Source: CAZBME01 sp964645835
GTDB taxonomy: Bacteria > Desulfobacterota > Syntrophia > Syntrophales > UBA8958
Assembly (NCBI GenBank): GCA_964645835.1
Contig: CAZYDG010000013.1
Location: forward strand, 1-33,021
Direction of reading: 5' to 3'
Length of the DNA: 33,021 bases
Of the stretch, positions 8,084 to 15,893 are shown one piece after another; positions within the stretch are counted from its first letter, which is position 1, and each line of letters starts with the position of its first letter. Below the pieces are notes generated by a model, which ran no database searches, was not told the DNA's origin, and saw only the letters and a list, made by a program, of their open reading frames with translations. The position numbers and the translations under genes are program-made.

Positions 8084-8348
8084 AGGTCCGCCTTTTATTG
8101 CTATCTATCCCAAAAATATTCGTTTTACAGATGGAGCGAGACCTATCAGAAATTCGCAGACCTGGCAAGGTCGATTATTAATTGAAATACTAAACCAAAG
8201 CGGTGCATTGGCCTTAAAAGGTTCAGAGATTTTTCCCATTTTTGCATTATGCAGATGACATCACTAATACGGGACGGGAAAAATCCAATTCACCTTCAGG
8301 CCAATAACTGCTTCTTTTGGAGGATATTCTCAACAATTCATTCTGGCC

Positions 8349-8378
8349 ATTGCGAGTTCCTGCAGGGAACGTGGCAAT
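8349..8378. repeat. REP-like dispersed repeat (candidate)
   Basis: ATTGC (8349-8353) pairs with GCAAT (8374-8378), and inside it GTTCC (8356-8360) pairs with GGAAC (8366-8370). The composition, read on the minus strand as GGGATTGCCACG then CTCGCAATG, is typical of short dispersed palindromes I recall from many proteobacterial intergenic regions. Only one copy is present in this window, so repeat status is inferred. Confidence 0.45.
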
Positions 8379-8415
8379 CCCGATGAAGTCAATTACGTGT
8401 GAAATATCAAAGTCG

Positions 8416-8437
8416 CATCATTTGCTTGCAAATGATG
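8416..8437. repeat. Perfect 10-bp inverted repeat with TT centre
   Basis: CATCATTTGC (8416-8425), TT, then GCAAATGATG (8428-8437). A 2-nt centre is too short for a good RNA loop but suits a dimeric DNA-binding protein. It lies 90-111 bp downstream of radC and about 330 bp upstream of kdsD, and its binding factor, if any, is unknown. Confidence 0.5.
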
Positions 8438-8526
8438 TTGTTAAACTGCCCTTGGTCAGACTGCATCAGTCTTTGGGTTTTAATGATTGATTAGGTTTAT
8501 AGGAGAAGATGGGAACATAATTATTT

Positions 8527-9216
8527 TCAGCCCACGGTCATCATTCCTTCTTCACGGAAACTGAAGAACCTATTTTCGCCGATGATAATGTGATCGTGAA
8601 CCAGAATTTCCAACATACGAGCTGCTTTCTGGATGGTTTTGGTAAGACGGATATCGGCATCGGATGGCTTGATATTTCCTGAAGGGTGATTATGGACAAG
8701 GATCATGGCTGATGCCTTCATACGTAATGCATTTTCAAGGACCTGTCGTGGATAGACAACAGCCTGATTGACGATGCCTTCCTGGATGGTCTCCATATCG
8801 ATAAGCTGATTCTGGGCATCAAGATAAACGACATGGAAATGTTCGTCCTTTAACCCGCCGAGGGCCGTCATACAATAATCGATCAATTCTGAAGTGCAGG
8901 ATATCTGTGTCTTCGTTTTCGCTTGTTCTTTTAGATAAAGGGCATTTAGGCCCTTTATCAATTTTAATAAAGTGGCTGCATGAAGGCTGACGCCGGGAAT
9001 AGCAGTAAGATCTGCTATGTCGGCATCCAGAATGCCTTTGAGATTTCCGAATGTTTTCAGGAGAGTTTTAGCGAGAGGTTTGACATCTTTCCGGGCAACG
9101 CCATAAAAAAGCATAAGTTCGATGACTTCATGGTCTAAAAAGGTATCCAATCCCCCTTGGATAAATCTGTCTTTCAGGCGTTCCCGGTGTCCCAGATAGT
9201 GTGGTTTATCTTCCAT
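8527..9216 (-). CDS. radC: RadC family protein (JAB/MPN-type putative metallopeptidase)
   Basis: 229 residues from the ATG at 9216, which gives the usual RadC N-terminus (MEDKPHYLGHRERLKDRF). The frame is open further upstream to 9330, but that stretch is not RadC-like. A UPF0758 N-terminal helix-hairpin-helix (LTAIPGVS) is followed by a JAB1/MPN-like domain with HNHPSGNIKPSDAD, the H-x-H-P-S-G-x(n)-S-x-x-D metal-binding signature. The old link to DNA repair is not established for the family, and the biochemical role is unknown. The ribosome-binding site is weak (GAGAG, 11 nt away). It follows sodB across a hairpin. Confidence 0.88.
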   Translation of the reverse strand: MEDKPHYLGHRERLKDRFIQGGLDTFLDHEVIELMLFYGVARKDVKPLAKTLLKTFGNLKGILDADIADLTAIPGVSLHAATLLKLIKGLNALYLKEQAKTKTQISCTSELIDYCMTALGGLKDEHFHVVYLDAQNQLIDMETIQEGIVNQAVVYPRQVLENALRMKASAMILVHNHPSGNIKPSDADIRLTKTIQKAARMLEILVHDHIIIGENRFFSFREEGMMTVG

Positions 9217-9302
9217 CAATGCGTTTTCTCTCGTTTGTTGTGAGGGTAATAAAATGGTGTGGTTGATCAGGGATAACGCTATTTTCATTGACCAGAAATG
9301 TC

Positions 9303-9342
9303 GACTGCTGAAGGCTGCCATCACAGGCAACCTTCAGCAGTC
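9303..9342 (-). terminator. Strong stem-loop between sodB and radC
   Basis: A perfect 12-bp stem pairs GACTGCTGAAGG (9303-9314) with CCTTCAGCAGTC (9331-9342). Three further GCC/GGC pairs lie inside after a small internal loop. It starts 9 nt after the sodB stop on the minus strand. The following bases are only moderately T-rich (GACATTTC), so it may attenuate or protect the sodB mRNA 3' end rather than terminate fully. Confidence 0.6.
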
Positions 9343-9351
9343 AATGTCCGG

Positions 9352-9945
9352 TCAGCGTATATTTGCGTTTGCAAAATCCCAGTTAATAAGTTTATCAATC
9401 ACCGTTGCGAGGTAATCTGGACGACGATTCTGATAGTCCAGATAATAAGCATGTTCCCAGACATCAATGGTCAGGATGGGTGTCAAGCCATGGGCAATGG
9501 GTGTATCAGCATTGGCTGTTTTGGTGATTTTCAACTGGCCGTCGTACAACACCAGCCATGCCCAACCACTTCCAAACTGTGTTGTCCCGGCTGTCTTAAA
9601 TTCTTCGGCAAATTTATCGTAACTTCCCCATACAGCTTTGATTTTATCAGCAATGGGACCTGTCGGCTGTCCACCACCGCCCGGTTTCATGCACTGCCAA
9701 TAGAATGAGTGATTCCAGATTTGTGCCGTATTGTTAAAAATGCCGATCGTCGAAACATCTCCCACAGTCTTGCGGATGATATCTTCCAAGGACAAGGTTT
9801 CCAGTTCAGTTCCTGCGATCAGCTTATTGGCGTTGTCCACATAGGCCTTGTGATGCTTGCCATAATGGAAATCAAGGGTGTTTGCGCTAATATAAGGCGC
9901 CAGGGCATCTTTCGGGTAAGGTAAGTCCGGTAATAGTATCGCCAT
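9352..9945 (-). CDS. sodB: Superoxide dismutase, iron type
   Basis: 197 residues from the ATG at 9945, placed by GGAAAGGAGA six nt upstream. The longer open frame to 10083 would run into the transporter gene and lacks SOD character. Metal ligands are all visible: His27 (DFHYGKHH), His79 (IWNHSFYW), Asp161 and His165 (DVWEHAYYLDY). Gln75 in AQIWNH occupies the position of the E. coli Fe-SOD glutamine, which favours iron over manganese. No signal peptide is present, so it acts in the cytoplasm, dismutating superoxide to oxygen and peroxide. In an anaerobe this suggests tolerance to transient oxygen exposure. Confidence 0.94.
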   Translation of the reverse strand: MAILLPDLPYPKDALAPYISANTLDFHYGKHHKAYVDNANKLIAGTELETLSLEDIIRKTVGDVSTIGIFNNTAQIWNHSFYWQCMKPGGGGQPTGPIADKIKAVWGSYDKFAEEFKTAGTTQFGSGWAWLVLYDGQLKITKTANADTPIAHGLTPILTIDVWEHAYYLDYQNRRPDYLATVIDKLINWDFANANIR

Positions 9946-10048
9946 AATATTCTCCTTTCCTTGCTGAATTTTTGTTAAGGTAAAGCACCATGCTCTATTT
10001 GGCAAGGTATTAAACTGGAATAATATTAAAATAAATGAATCGGTTTTT

Positions 10049-10966
10049 TCAACTGCTTGTTGATGTTTTATATCGGAAATCAAGATAAATTACATACAGT
10101 ATGAGAAAAATCGTACCGATGGCCGAGGGCAGGGCGGCTTCCCGATTGATGAAAGCCAGGGCGAGTCCGCCCGAAAGACCGTAATTCTTCAACGTCCCTA
10201 GCAGGTTTAGGGCAGTAATCGTCTCTTGGGGAATACGATAGAATTTAGCGATTTTTTCGATAGCATATCCGGTGACGAACAGGGTGGTGAAACTGATCAG
10301 AATAACCGGGAAAATAGCCCGGGGATTGCTGACAAGAGCAGTACGGTTTAATCCGACGATGGTATACAAAACTATGAAGAAACTCCAATTAGTGATCAAG
10401 CCACTTGGTCTTCTGAACAGTTTATGCCATCCCTTCCACAACAGGAAACGGGAAATGACAAGGGGAATGATGATGAGAAAAGTCATGACCGTTATAAGTT
10501 TCCCGATATCCAATAAGGTCTCACCTATAAGGCCGACAGTCAACATAGGCATGATTGCAAGGGCCGCCAAATAAGCGCCTGCAGTGCCCAGCAGAGCAAG
10601 GGATCTGTTTCCTTCAAGGAACTCGACAAATGGAATCACGGCAACTGCGGGTGGGACGGCGGCGACCAGGACGAACCCTTTCCAGAGGGATTCGTCCTGG
10701 ATCAAAGCAGCGCTTAGTAACAGGATGACCGTGGCTGATACAGCATAGCTCATGAGGACACCCTTTAAAGCGGGAACTATCAAGTGGCGAAACGGGCGAA
10801 AGGCGTCGTTCGGTATCCCAAGGGCCGAAATAGTCATAACAATGGCCAACATGGGAATAACGAGGGGTTCCGTCCAATCTGCCCCATGATATCCTGCGAT
10901 ACCGCAGAAAACGGCAAGGACAAAAATAAAATTACGATTGCGCAAAAGTGCCAATATTTCTGTCAT
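10049..10966 (-). CDS. Bile acid:sodium symporter (BASS/SBF) family transporter
   Basis: 305 residues from the ATG at 10966; a TTG at 10990 would add eight residues. About nine or ten hydrophobic segments span the whole length. The C-terminal half carries GTLKNYGLSGGLALAF and ALPSAIGTIF, which match the crossover region and last helices of BASS-fold sodium-coupled transporters. These proteins move organic anions together with Na+. In bacteria substrates include pantoate or other small carboxylates as well as bile acids, so the substrate cannot be assigned. It lies 36 bp after degP and 103 bp before sodB, suggesting co-transcription. The ribosome-binding site is weak, consistent with coupling to degP. 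Confidence 0.8.
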   Translation of the reverse strand: MTEILALLRNRNFIFVLAVFCGIAGYHGADWTEPLVIPMLAIVMTISALGIPNDAFRPFRHLIVPALKGVLMSYAVSATVILLLSAALIQDESLWKGFVLVAAVPPAVAVIPFVEFLEGNRSLALLGTAGAYLAALAIMPMLTVGLIGETLLDIGKLITVMTFLIIIPLVISRFLLWKGWHKLFRRPSGLITNWSFFIVLYTIVGLNRTALVSNPRAIFPVILISFTTLFVTGYAIEKIAKFYRIPQETITALNLLGTLKNYGLSGGLALAFINREAALPSAIGTIFLILYVIYLDFRYKTSTSS

Positions 10967-11002
10967 TGCCGTTGATCCACATTGTGACAAAAAAGTGGAA
11001 CG

Positions 11003-12436
11003 TTATTTATCCTTACTCTTGATGGTGACGAACATCGTCTGATCACCTCTTTTGATGAGAAGCATAACAGTATCGCTCTTGCCCCGGCGGTTGATTTCAT
11101 CGGTAAAATCCTTTAAGGTTTTGATTTTGACGCGATTTACCTGGAGAATGATGTCCTGGGTTTTCAAGCCACTCTCCTCTGCCGGACCTCCCTGTACGAT
11201 GTTTGTGATAATTATGCCTCCTTTTTGAGACAAATGCAGATGCCGGGCCATTTCCGGAGTGATCTCCTGAACGCTCATGCCTAATTGTTCCGTTGTACCT
11301 GTTGATTTGGCGACATCCCGAACATCCTTACGTTCAGCAATGACTACGGTCAAGGTCTTTTCCGCCCCGTCTCTTAAGATGGTGACGGGTACCTTCTTGC
11401 CGACAGGCAATGTGGCGACGATTCTGAGCAGTTCGCTAGGGTCTTTAACGGACCTTCCATCGATAGAAATAATAATATCACCAGCCTTGATGGATGCCTT
11501 ATCGGCGGGGTCGCCTTCAAAGACTTGGCCGACAAGAGCCCCTTTTCGGTCTTTGAGCTTTAGATTTGCCGCAATATCCGGCGTTATCTCCTGTATGGAC
11601 ACACCCAACCAGCCTCGTGTAACGTGTCCCTTGGTTTTCAGGTCATTGAGGATATCCTTAGCCATATTAACAGGAACGGAGAATCCTATTCCATGCGCCT
11701 GAGCTATGATGGCCGTGTTAATGCCCACAACTTCACCGTCGAGATTAAAGAGAGGGCCGCCGCTATTGCCGGGATTGATGGATGCATCCGTCTGGATGAA
11801 GTTATCATAGGGGCCGGCGCCGATAGCGCGACCCTTGGCACTGACAATACCCGCCGTCACTGTATGAGACAGCCCGAAGGGGTTGCCGATGGCGAAAACC
11901 CAGTCGCCCACACGAAGCTTATCGGAATTGCCGAGGGTAGCCGCAGGCAGGTCTTCATCCGCCTTGATCTTGATGAGGGCTATATCCGTATTCGGGTCGC
12001 GCCCTTTGATCTCGGCATCGTATTCTTTGCCGTTAGACAACTTGACCTTAATCTTATCCGCTTTCGCCACGACATGGTTGTTTGTAAAGATATAACCATC
12101 TTTGGAGATGATGAAGCCGGAACCAAGACTGGTCTGTTTAAATTCACGTTCAGGCATGTCGCCGAAGAAGCGCCGGAAAAACTCATCATTGCCAAATAAG
12201 CCGAAAGGTGTATTCCCCCCAGGTAGACCGCCTGTTCTAACCGTTTGGGTTGTGCTGATGTTCACGACCATAGGACTTAACTGTTCAACAAGATCGGCAA
12301 AGGAACCGGGCGTTCCAGGGATCGTTAAAGGTGCCGCCTGGGCTGCGCTTGCTGAATACCCCAATGTTAAGAAGCACAAGACAGCTAAAATAGCGACCAT
12401 AAGCGAAGAGCTTTTTCTGAAAAAACGGTGACTCAT
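11003..12436 (-). CDS. degP: DegP/HtrA-family periplasmic serine protease (Do-like)
   Basis: 477 residues, the typical DegP length. A signal peptide covers about 1-35 (hydrophobic core then SASAAQAA). The trypsin-like domain has the complete triad: His121 (NNHVV), Asp151 (NTDIALIK) and Ser225 (NPGNSGGP). Two PDZ domains follow (about 265-360 and 375-470). It degrades or refolds misfolded envelope proteins in the periplasm. GGAGG precedes the ATG. An imperfect inverted repeat sits 27-77 nt upstream of the ATG, in the probable leader, and could be a regulatory site. The gene is divergent from the patatin gene and heads a minus-strand series with the BASS transporter and sodB. Confidence 0.95.
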   Translation of the reverse strand: MSHRFFRKSSSLMVAILAVLCFLTLGYSASAAQAAPLTIPGTPGSFADLVEQLSPMVVNISTTQTVRTGGLPGGNTPFGLFGNDEFFRRFFGDMPEREFKQTSLGSGFIISKDGYIFTNNHVVAKADKIKVKLSNGKEYDAEIKGRDPNTDIALIKIKADEDLPAATLGNSDKLRVGDWVFAIGNPFGLSHTVTAGIVSAKGRAIGAGPYDNFIQTDASINPGNSGGPLFNLDGEVVGINTAIIAQAHGIGFSVPVNMAKDILNDLKTKGHVTRGWLGVSIQEITPDIAANLKLKDRKGALVGQVFEGDPADKASIKAGDIIISIDGRSVKDPSELLRIVATLPVGKKVPVTILRDGAEKTLTVVIAERKDVRDVAKSTGTTEQLGMSVQEITPEMARHLHLSQKGGIIITNIVQGGPAEESGLKTQDIILQVNRVKIKTLKDFTDEINRRGKSDTVMLLIKRGDQTMFVTIKSKDK

Positions 12437-12462
12437 AACTGACCTCCATTAAATAAATATAA

Positions 12463-12513
12463 GCGAATGGTAATATGAGGAAGCCGTGACAAGATTCTTC
12501 ATATTCTATTCGC
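12463..12513. promoter_or_regulatory. Imperfect inverted repeat upstream of degP
   Basis: Outer arms GCGAAT (12463-12468) and ATTCGC (12508-12513) and inner arms AATATGA (12472-12478) and TCATATT (12499-12505) are nested around a short centre. The repeat lies between the divergent degP and patatin genes, closer to degP. It could be an operator or a leader hairpin; no regulator is identified. The rest of the 172-bp divergent gap is AT-rich and should hold both promoters. Confidence 0.5.
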
Positions 12514-12608
12514 CTTTTGTTGCCTGATTTAGTATAAACTAACTTATTATAAATAATATTTGTGCAAGCAAATTAACCAATGAAGTGTTATTTGTCAAGG
12601 GCAGGGGT

Positions 12609-13589
12609 ATGTTGCGAAGAAACATCGTCCGGAATCAAAACGATAAAACCATCCCGACATCCGCAAAACCCAAGAAGATAGGCCTTGCCTTGGGGAGTGG
12701 ATCCGCCAGAGGCTGGTCGCATATAGGTGTGATAAGCGCTCTTCAAAAGGCCGGAGTCAAAATCGACGTCGTATCTGGAACCTCTATGGGGGCCATGATC
12801 GCAGGGGCCTATGCAGCGGGGTTTATTGGTCAGCTCGAAGATCTGGTCAAGAAATTGACCTGGCCGGACATCTTAAGCTTTATGGATGTCAACCTGCCCC
12901 GTGCCGGGCTTTTTGAGGGGGATAAAGTAACAAAATACCTGCGTGAACGCATGACGGATCTTCAGATAGAAGATCTTCCCATGCCCTTCGCTGCTGTAGC
13001 CACGGAACTAAATACAGGTAAGGAAGTTTGGCTTCAGGAAGGTTCCCTTATGGATGCCATCCGTGCCAGCATGTCCATGCCGGGAATACTGACACCGTTT
13101 CAAAGTGGTACGCAATGGCTGGTCGACGGCGGTCTTGTCAATCCCATACCTGTTTCGCTGTGCCGGGCCATGGACGCTGATATTGTTATTGCTGTCAACC
13201 TGAATTCGGATATTATGGGAAGGCGTTTTCTGACTCGCGATAAAGGATCGTCAACGAGGAATGGTAAAGGGCTCTTGTCACAAAAGCTGGCCTCCCTCAT
13301 TAACGGAAAATTAAAGGCCGGACAGGTGTCGATATTTAAGAAGCTCATTCAGGAGCAACCGGATCGTGGTCCCTCCATGATACAGGTTATTTCGAAATCC
13401 GTTTATATCATGCAGGATCGGATTACTAAACAGCGCCTGGCCTCCGATCCTCCGGATGTCATCATAACGCCCCATTTGGCCCATATCGGGCTTCTGGAGT
13501 TCAATCGTGGTGAAGAGTCTATTGAAGAAGGATATCGGGCTGCCGAACTTATGATGCCCATGCTGGAGGACTTAATCGCCGCGCCATGA
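12609..13589 (+). CDS. Patatin-like phospholipase (RssA/NTE family)
   Basis: 326 residues from the ATG at 12609, chosen because AAGGGCAGGGG precedes it. An in-frame GTG at 12585 would add eight residues. The patatin fold signatures are complete: glycine-rich oxyanion loop GSGSARG (29-35), nucleophile Ser59 in GTSMG, and catalytic Asp173 in VDGG. No signal peptide or membrane segment is visible, so it is probably cytoplasmic or membrane-peripheral. It would hydrolyse acyl ester bonds of phospholipids or lysophospholipids; the real substrate is unknown. Its stop codon overlaps the start of the potassium-channel gene (ATGA), so the two are translationally coupled. Confidence 0.88.
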   Translation: MLRRNIVRNQNDKTIPTSAKPKKIGLALGSGSARGWSHIGVISALQKAGVKIDVVSGTSMGAMIAGAYAAGFIGQLEDLVKKLTWPDILSFMDVNLPRAGLFEGDKVTKYLRERMTDLQIEDLPMPFAAVATELNTGKEVWLQEGSLMDAIRASMSMPGILTPFQSGTQWLVDGGLVNPIPVSLCRAMDADIVIAVNLNSDIMGRRFLTRDKGSSTRNGKGLLSQKLASLINGKLKAGQVSIFKKLIQEQPDRGPSMIQVISKSVYIMQDRITKQRLASDPPDVIITPHLAHIGLLEFNRGEESIEEGYRAAELMMPMLEDLIAAP

Positions 13590-14578
13590 CTCGAAGACTG
13601 CAAATTGCTTTTTTAGCCTTACTTGCCATAGCCTTTGTCGGTATGCTGGGTTTTCATTTCCTGGAAGGATTCAGTCTGTTCGAATCTCTCTATTTAACCA
13701 TTATTACCCTTTCCACCGTAGGATATGGCGATATCTATGCCCTTACCTGGCAGGGAAGGGCATTTACCATGTTTCTTATTATCTTCGGTGTGGGGACCAT
13801 GTTCTATGCCGGTTACCTTCTGGCTGAAATGATGCTTGAAGGCCATTTGAAAGATATGATGGGAAAGGGAAGAATGCTGAAAATGATTAAGAATATAAAA
13901 AATCATCAAATCATCTGTGGATGCGGGCGTATTGGCTTAATGATTGCGAAGGAACTCAAAGCGGAAAAGGTTCCTTTTGTGGTTATAGAAAATAATCCTG
14001 AGATCATCGAAAAGATGCAGGAAGAAGGTTTCTTGTTTTACAAAGGGGATGCAACAAATGATAAATCTTTGATTGAAGCCGGTATCAAAAGGGCTGCAGG
14101 CATTGTCTGTGTCCTTCCCACCGATGCGGAAAATCTCTACGTTATTCTGACGGCCAAGGAATTAAATTCGAAGGTATTTATTCTTTCTCGCTGTGAGGAA
14201 GAGGCATCGGAGCATCGTCTGCTTCAAGCAGGCGCCGACAGGGTCATGTCTCCTTACACACTGGGCGCAATGAGAATGGCCATGGCCATTCTAAGACCAG
14301 CCATGCTTGACTTTATTGAAATCACTACAAGCCGTCAAAGTCTTGATTTGCGGATGGAGGAGCTTCCTGTCTGCGAAGGGGCATCCATTATTGGGAAAAC
14401 ACTTGAAGAATCTGAAATCCGCCTTCAGTTTGGTTTGATTATCGTGGCCGTGAAGAAGGCATCGGGAAAAATGATCTTCAACCCTATGGCAAACTATGTC
14501 ATCGAGCAGGGTGATGAATTGATTGCCATGGGAGAGGATGAAAATGTCAGGCGCCTGGCCTTGGTTTGCCTCGGCTGA
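13586..14578 (+). CDS. Two-TM potassium channel with RCK (TrkA-N/TrkA-C) domains
   Basis: 330 residues. TM1 lies at about 8-26, the pore has the selectivity filter TVGYGD (44-49), and TM2 lies at about 58-80. A cytoplasmic RCK/TrkA-N domain follows, with the nucleotide-binding GCGRIG (112-117) and an acidic residue after strand 2 (VVIENN), then a TrkA-C domain (about 245-330). This is the MthK-like layout of a ligand-gated K+ channel. It starts at the ATGA overlap with the phospholipase gene. A shared role in membrane homeostasis is only an inference from coupling. A MITE-like element starts 22 bp after its stop. Confidence 0.92.
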   Translation: MTRRLQIAFLALLAIAFVGMLGFHFLEGFSLFESLYLTIITLSTVGYGDIYALTWQGRAFTMFLIIFGVGTMFYAGYLLAEMMLEGHLKDMMGKGRMLKMIKNIKNHQIICGCGRIGLMIAKELKAEKVPFVVIENNPEIIEKMQEEGFLFYKGDATNDKSLIEAGIKRAAGIVCVLPTDAENLYVILTAKELNSKVFILSRCEEEASEHRLLQAGADRVMSPYTLGAMRMAMAILRPAMLDFIEITTSRQSLDLRMEELPVCEGASIIGKTLEESEIRLQFGLIIVAVKKASGKMIFNPMANYVIEQGDELIAMGEDENVRRLALVCLG

Positions 14579-14600
14579 TCAGGGAAGCCGTGAAACATTC

Positions 14601-14853
14601 GGCAGGCTGTTGAAAAATGCCCATCTGCTGCGTAGCACTGCAAGCCTCGTCACTAGAAGTACTTCTATGTACGTCTTTCCAATTTTAAATCAAAGCGCTA
14701 TCTTCGTTGTCTTCGTCATCGGTTCCTCGATGTATTTCAGTATACATCTGCGTCGCCTCTTCCTCGCCGCCTTGATATCATCTTTGATTTAGAACCGGAA
14801 TTATTCCTGGACTTTTGTGCGCCTTGCATCTGAACATTTTTGAACAGCCTGCC
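14601..14853. mobile_element. MITE-like palindromic element, 253 bp
   Basis: Terminal inverted repeats of 19 bp (14601-14619 and 14835-14853) match except for one base; the arm begins GGCAGGCTGTT. Inside lie a perfect 14-bp palindrome TAGAAGTACTTCTA (14654-14667) and a second nested pair TAAATCAAAG (14686-14695) / CTTTGATTTA (14782-14791). No credible gene is encoded. It fills most of the 322-bp gap between two convergent genes. The terminal sequence resembles dispersed elements ending in a GAACAGCCTG-type motif that I recall from other proteobacteria. Only one copy is in the window, and no target duplication is obvious. Confidence 0.65.
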
Positions 14854-14900
14854 CAGGAGGATTAAGTCTTCAATAACTTGTTAGAGCCATTGCTGAATTT

Positions 14901-15578
14901 TCAAGGTGTGGTTACTTCAGCAGTATCTGCACTTAGTAAATATGGCTGCATGGTTATTTCCAATTGTTGTCGCTGTCGCTCGAAGCATTGATCATCCTCT
15001 TCAACCGGAACATTTATCATGTTGTCGAAATGGAGGGTTACCCTTGCGAAGGGCTTGGGAATCATAAACCGGTCCCAGCTATTGATATACCAAGCCCGGT
15101 CTGCTGACGTGTAGAAAGGGACGACGACGGCGCCTGCATTTCGGGCAATACTTATGACTCCTGCCTTAACGATTCCTGCCGGGCCACGGGGACCATCGAC
15201 AATGTGACCAGCCAATCCCGTTAACTTTAACCGTTGGATGACTTCTTTCATGGCAGTACCGCCATCCCTCGACGAAGACCCACGAACAGTATGCCATCCC
15301 TGAGCTTCAGCTATCCGGGCGATGATATCGCCATCATTGCTTTTGCTGATCATCAGGGATGGGTTATAGGGTTCATAAGTTCTAAAGTGCCGGATGGCGG
15401 AAAAGAACTGCTGGTGCCAAACGCAAAGCAAGACTTTGCCGCCCTGTTTGAGATAATCGAGCCAAAGTTCTTCATTTTCAATAGTCATTTGAAAGGTTCG
15501 GGAATAGAGTCGGACGATAAAACAAAGAAGATAATTGATGGGACCGGAGATAAGGGAATAACGATACTTTTTTAGCAT
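14901..15578 (-). CDS. DUF374 family lysophospholipid acyltransferase-like protein
   Basis: 225 residues. WHQQ (54-57) replaces the usual HX4D start of the acyltransferase active site, and GSSSRDGG (100-107) and DGPRGP (128-133) are the DUF374 hallmarks. A hydrophobic N-terminal stretch (about 8-25) could anchor it to the inner membrane. The family belongs to the LPLAT superfamily and is thought to acylate lipid A precursors or phospholipids; one member in epsilonproteobacteria has been linked to lipid A acylation, as I recall. The substrate here is unassigned. No clear Shine-Dalgarno precedes the ATG. It lies downstream of csp, separated by a terminator. Confidence 0.85.
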   Translation of the reverse strand: MLKKYRYSLISGPINYLLCFIVRLYSRTFQMTIENEELWLDYLKQGGKVLLCVWHQQFFSAIRHFRTYEPYNPSLMISKSNDGDIIARIAEAQGWHTVRGSSSRDGGTAMKEVIQRLKLTGLAGHIVDGPRGPAGIVKAGVISIARNAGAVVVPFYTSADRAWYINSWDRFMIPKPFARVTLHFDNMINVPVEEDDQCFERQRQQLEITMQPYLLSADTAEVTTP

Positions 15579-15589
15579 GACAATTTTTC

Positions 15590-15633
15590 TGAAAAATAAA
15601 GAGGCGCCTTCAAGTATTTTACGAAGACGCCTC
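15590..15633 (-). terminator. Rho-independent terminator after csp
   Basis: GAGGCG-C-CTTC pairs with GAAG-A-CGCCTC (15601-15633), giving ten pairs around one mismatch. On the minus strand it is followed by TTTATTTTTC (15591-15600). It lies 20 nt after the csp stop and separates csp from the DUF374 gene. Confidence 0.85.
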
Positions 15634-15653
15634 TTTTGTCCTTTTCGGTTACT

Positions 15654-15854
15654 CTACAATGCTTTGACGTTTGCTGCAGCCAAGCCTTTTTTCCCTTTTT
15701 CGACATCAAAACTGACGCGCTGGCCCTCGGTTAACGTCTTAAATCCCGAGTTCTGAATGGCGCTGAAATGGACAAAGATATCCTCTCCGTCGTCTTTTTC
15801 AATGAAACCGAAACCCTTTTTTTCATTAAACCATTTTACTTTTCCTTCTGGCAT
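15654..15854 (-). CDS. Cold-shock protein, CspA family
   Basis: 66 residues, a complete cold-shock domain. The RNA-binding motifs are KGFGFI (13-18) and IFVHFSAI (about 26-33). It is a single-strand nucleic-acid chaperone acting on mRNA structure in the cytoplasm. GGGGAGG lies about 10 nt upstream of the ATG. The roughly 300-bp upstream stretch is free of genes and rich in inverted repeats, as expected for csp genes with long, structured, temperature-sensitive leaders. It has its own terminator, so it is probably monocistronic. Which paralogue it is cannot be told. Confidence 0.95.
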   Translation of the reverse strand: MPEGKVKWFNEKKGFGFIEKDDGEDIFVHFSAIQNSGFKTLTEGQRVSFDVEKGKKGLAAANVKAL

Positions 15855-15893
15855 TGCAAGTAACCTCCCCTCTTGATATTAGAAAAGTCGGAT

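Larger units (their letters stand above)
8084..8526. other. Gene-free 443-bp region with several inverted repeats
   Basis: No frame of convincing coding length lies here on either strand. It holds the kdsD leader on the minus strand. Features seen are a 10-bp inverted repeat GATTTTTCCC (8228-8237) / GGGAAAAATC (8276-8285), enclosing the small palindrome TGCATTATGCA (8243-8253); a REP-like hairpin (8349-8378); a perfect 22-nt palindrome (8416-8437); and AGACTG/CAGTCT (8458-8472). I could not pick a convincing promoter. Confidence 0.6.

Noticed and set aside
9946..10083. Upstream extension of the sodB open frame
   Set aside because: It overlaps the 3' end of the transporter gene, is not SOD-like, and a strong ribosome-binding site sits just before the ATG at 9945.
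12585..14578. The phospholipase-channel pair as a known anti-phage defence system
   Set aside because: There is no sensor, nucleotide cyclase, nuclease or other defence gene next to it, and both proteins belong to common housekeeping families.
14523..14792. 89-codon open frame reading from the end of the K+ channel gene into the MITE-like element
   Set aside because: It overlaps a real gene in another frame, then runs through palindromic element sequence, and shows no domain or ribosome-binding site.
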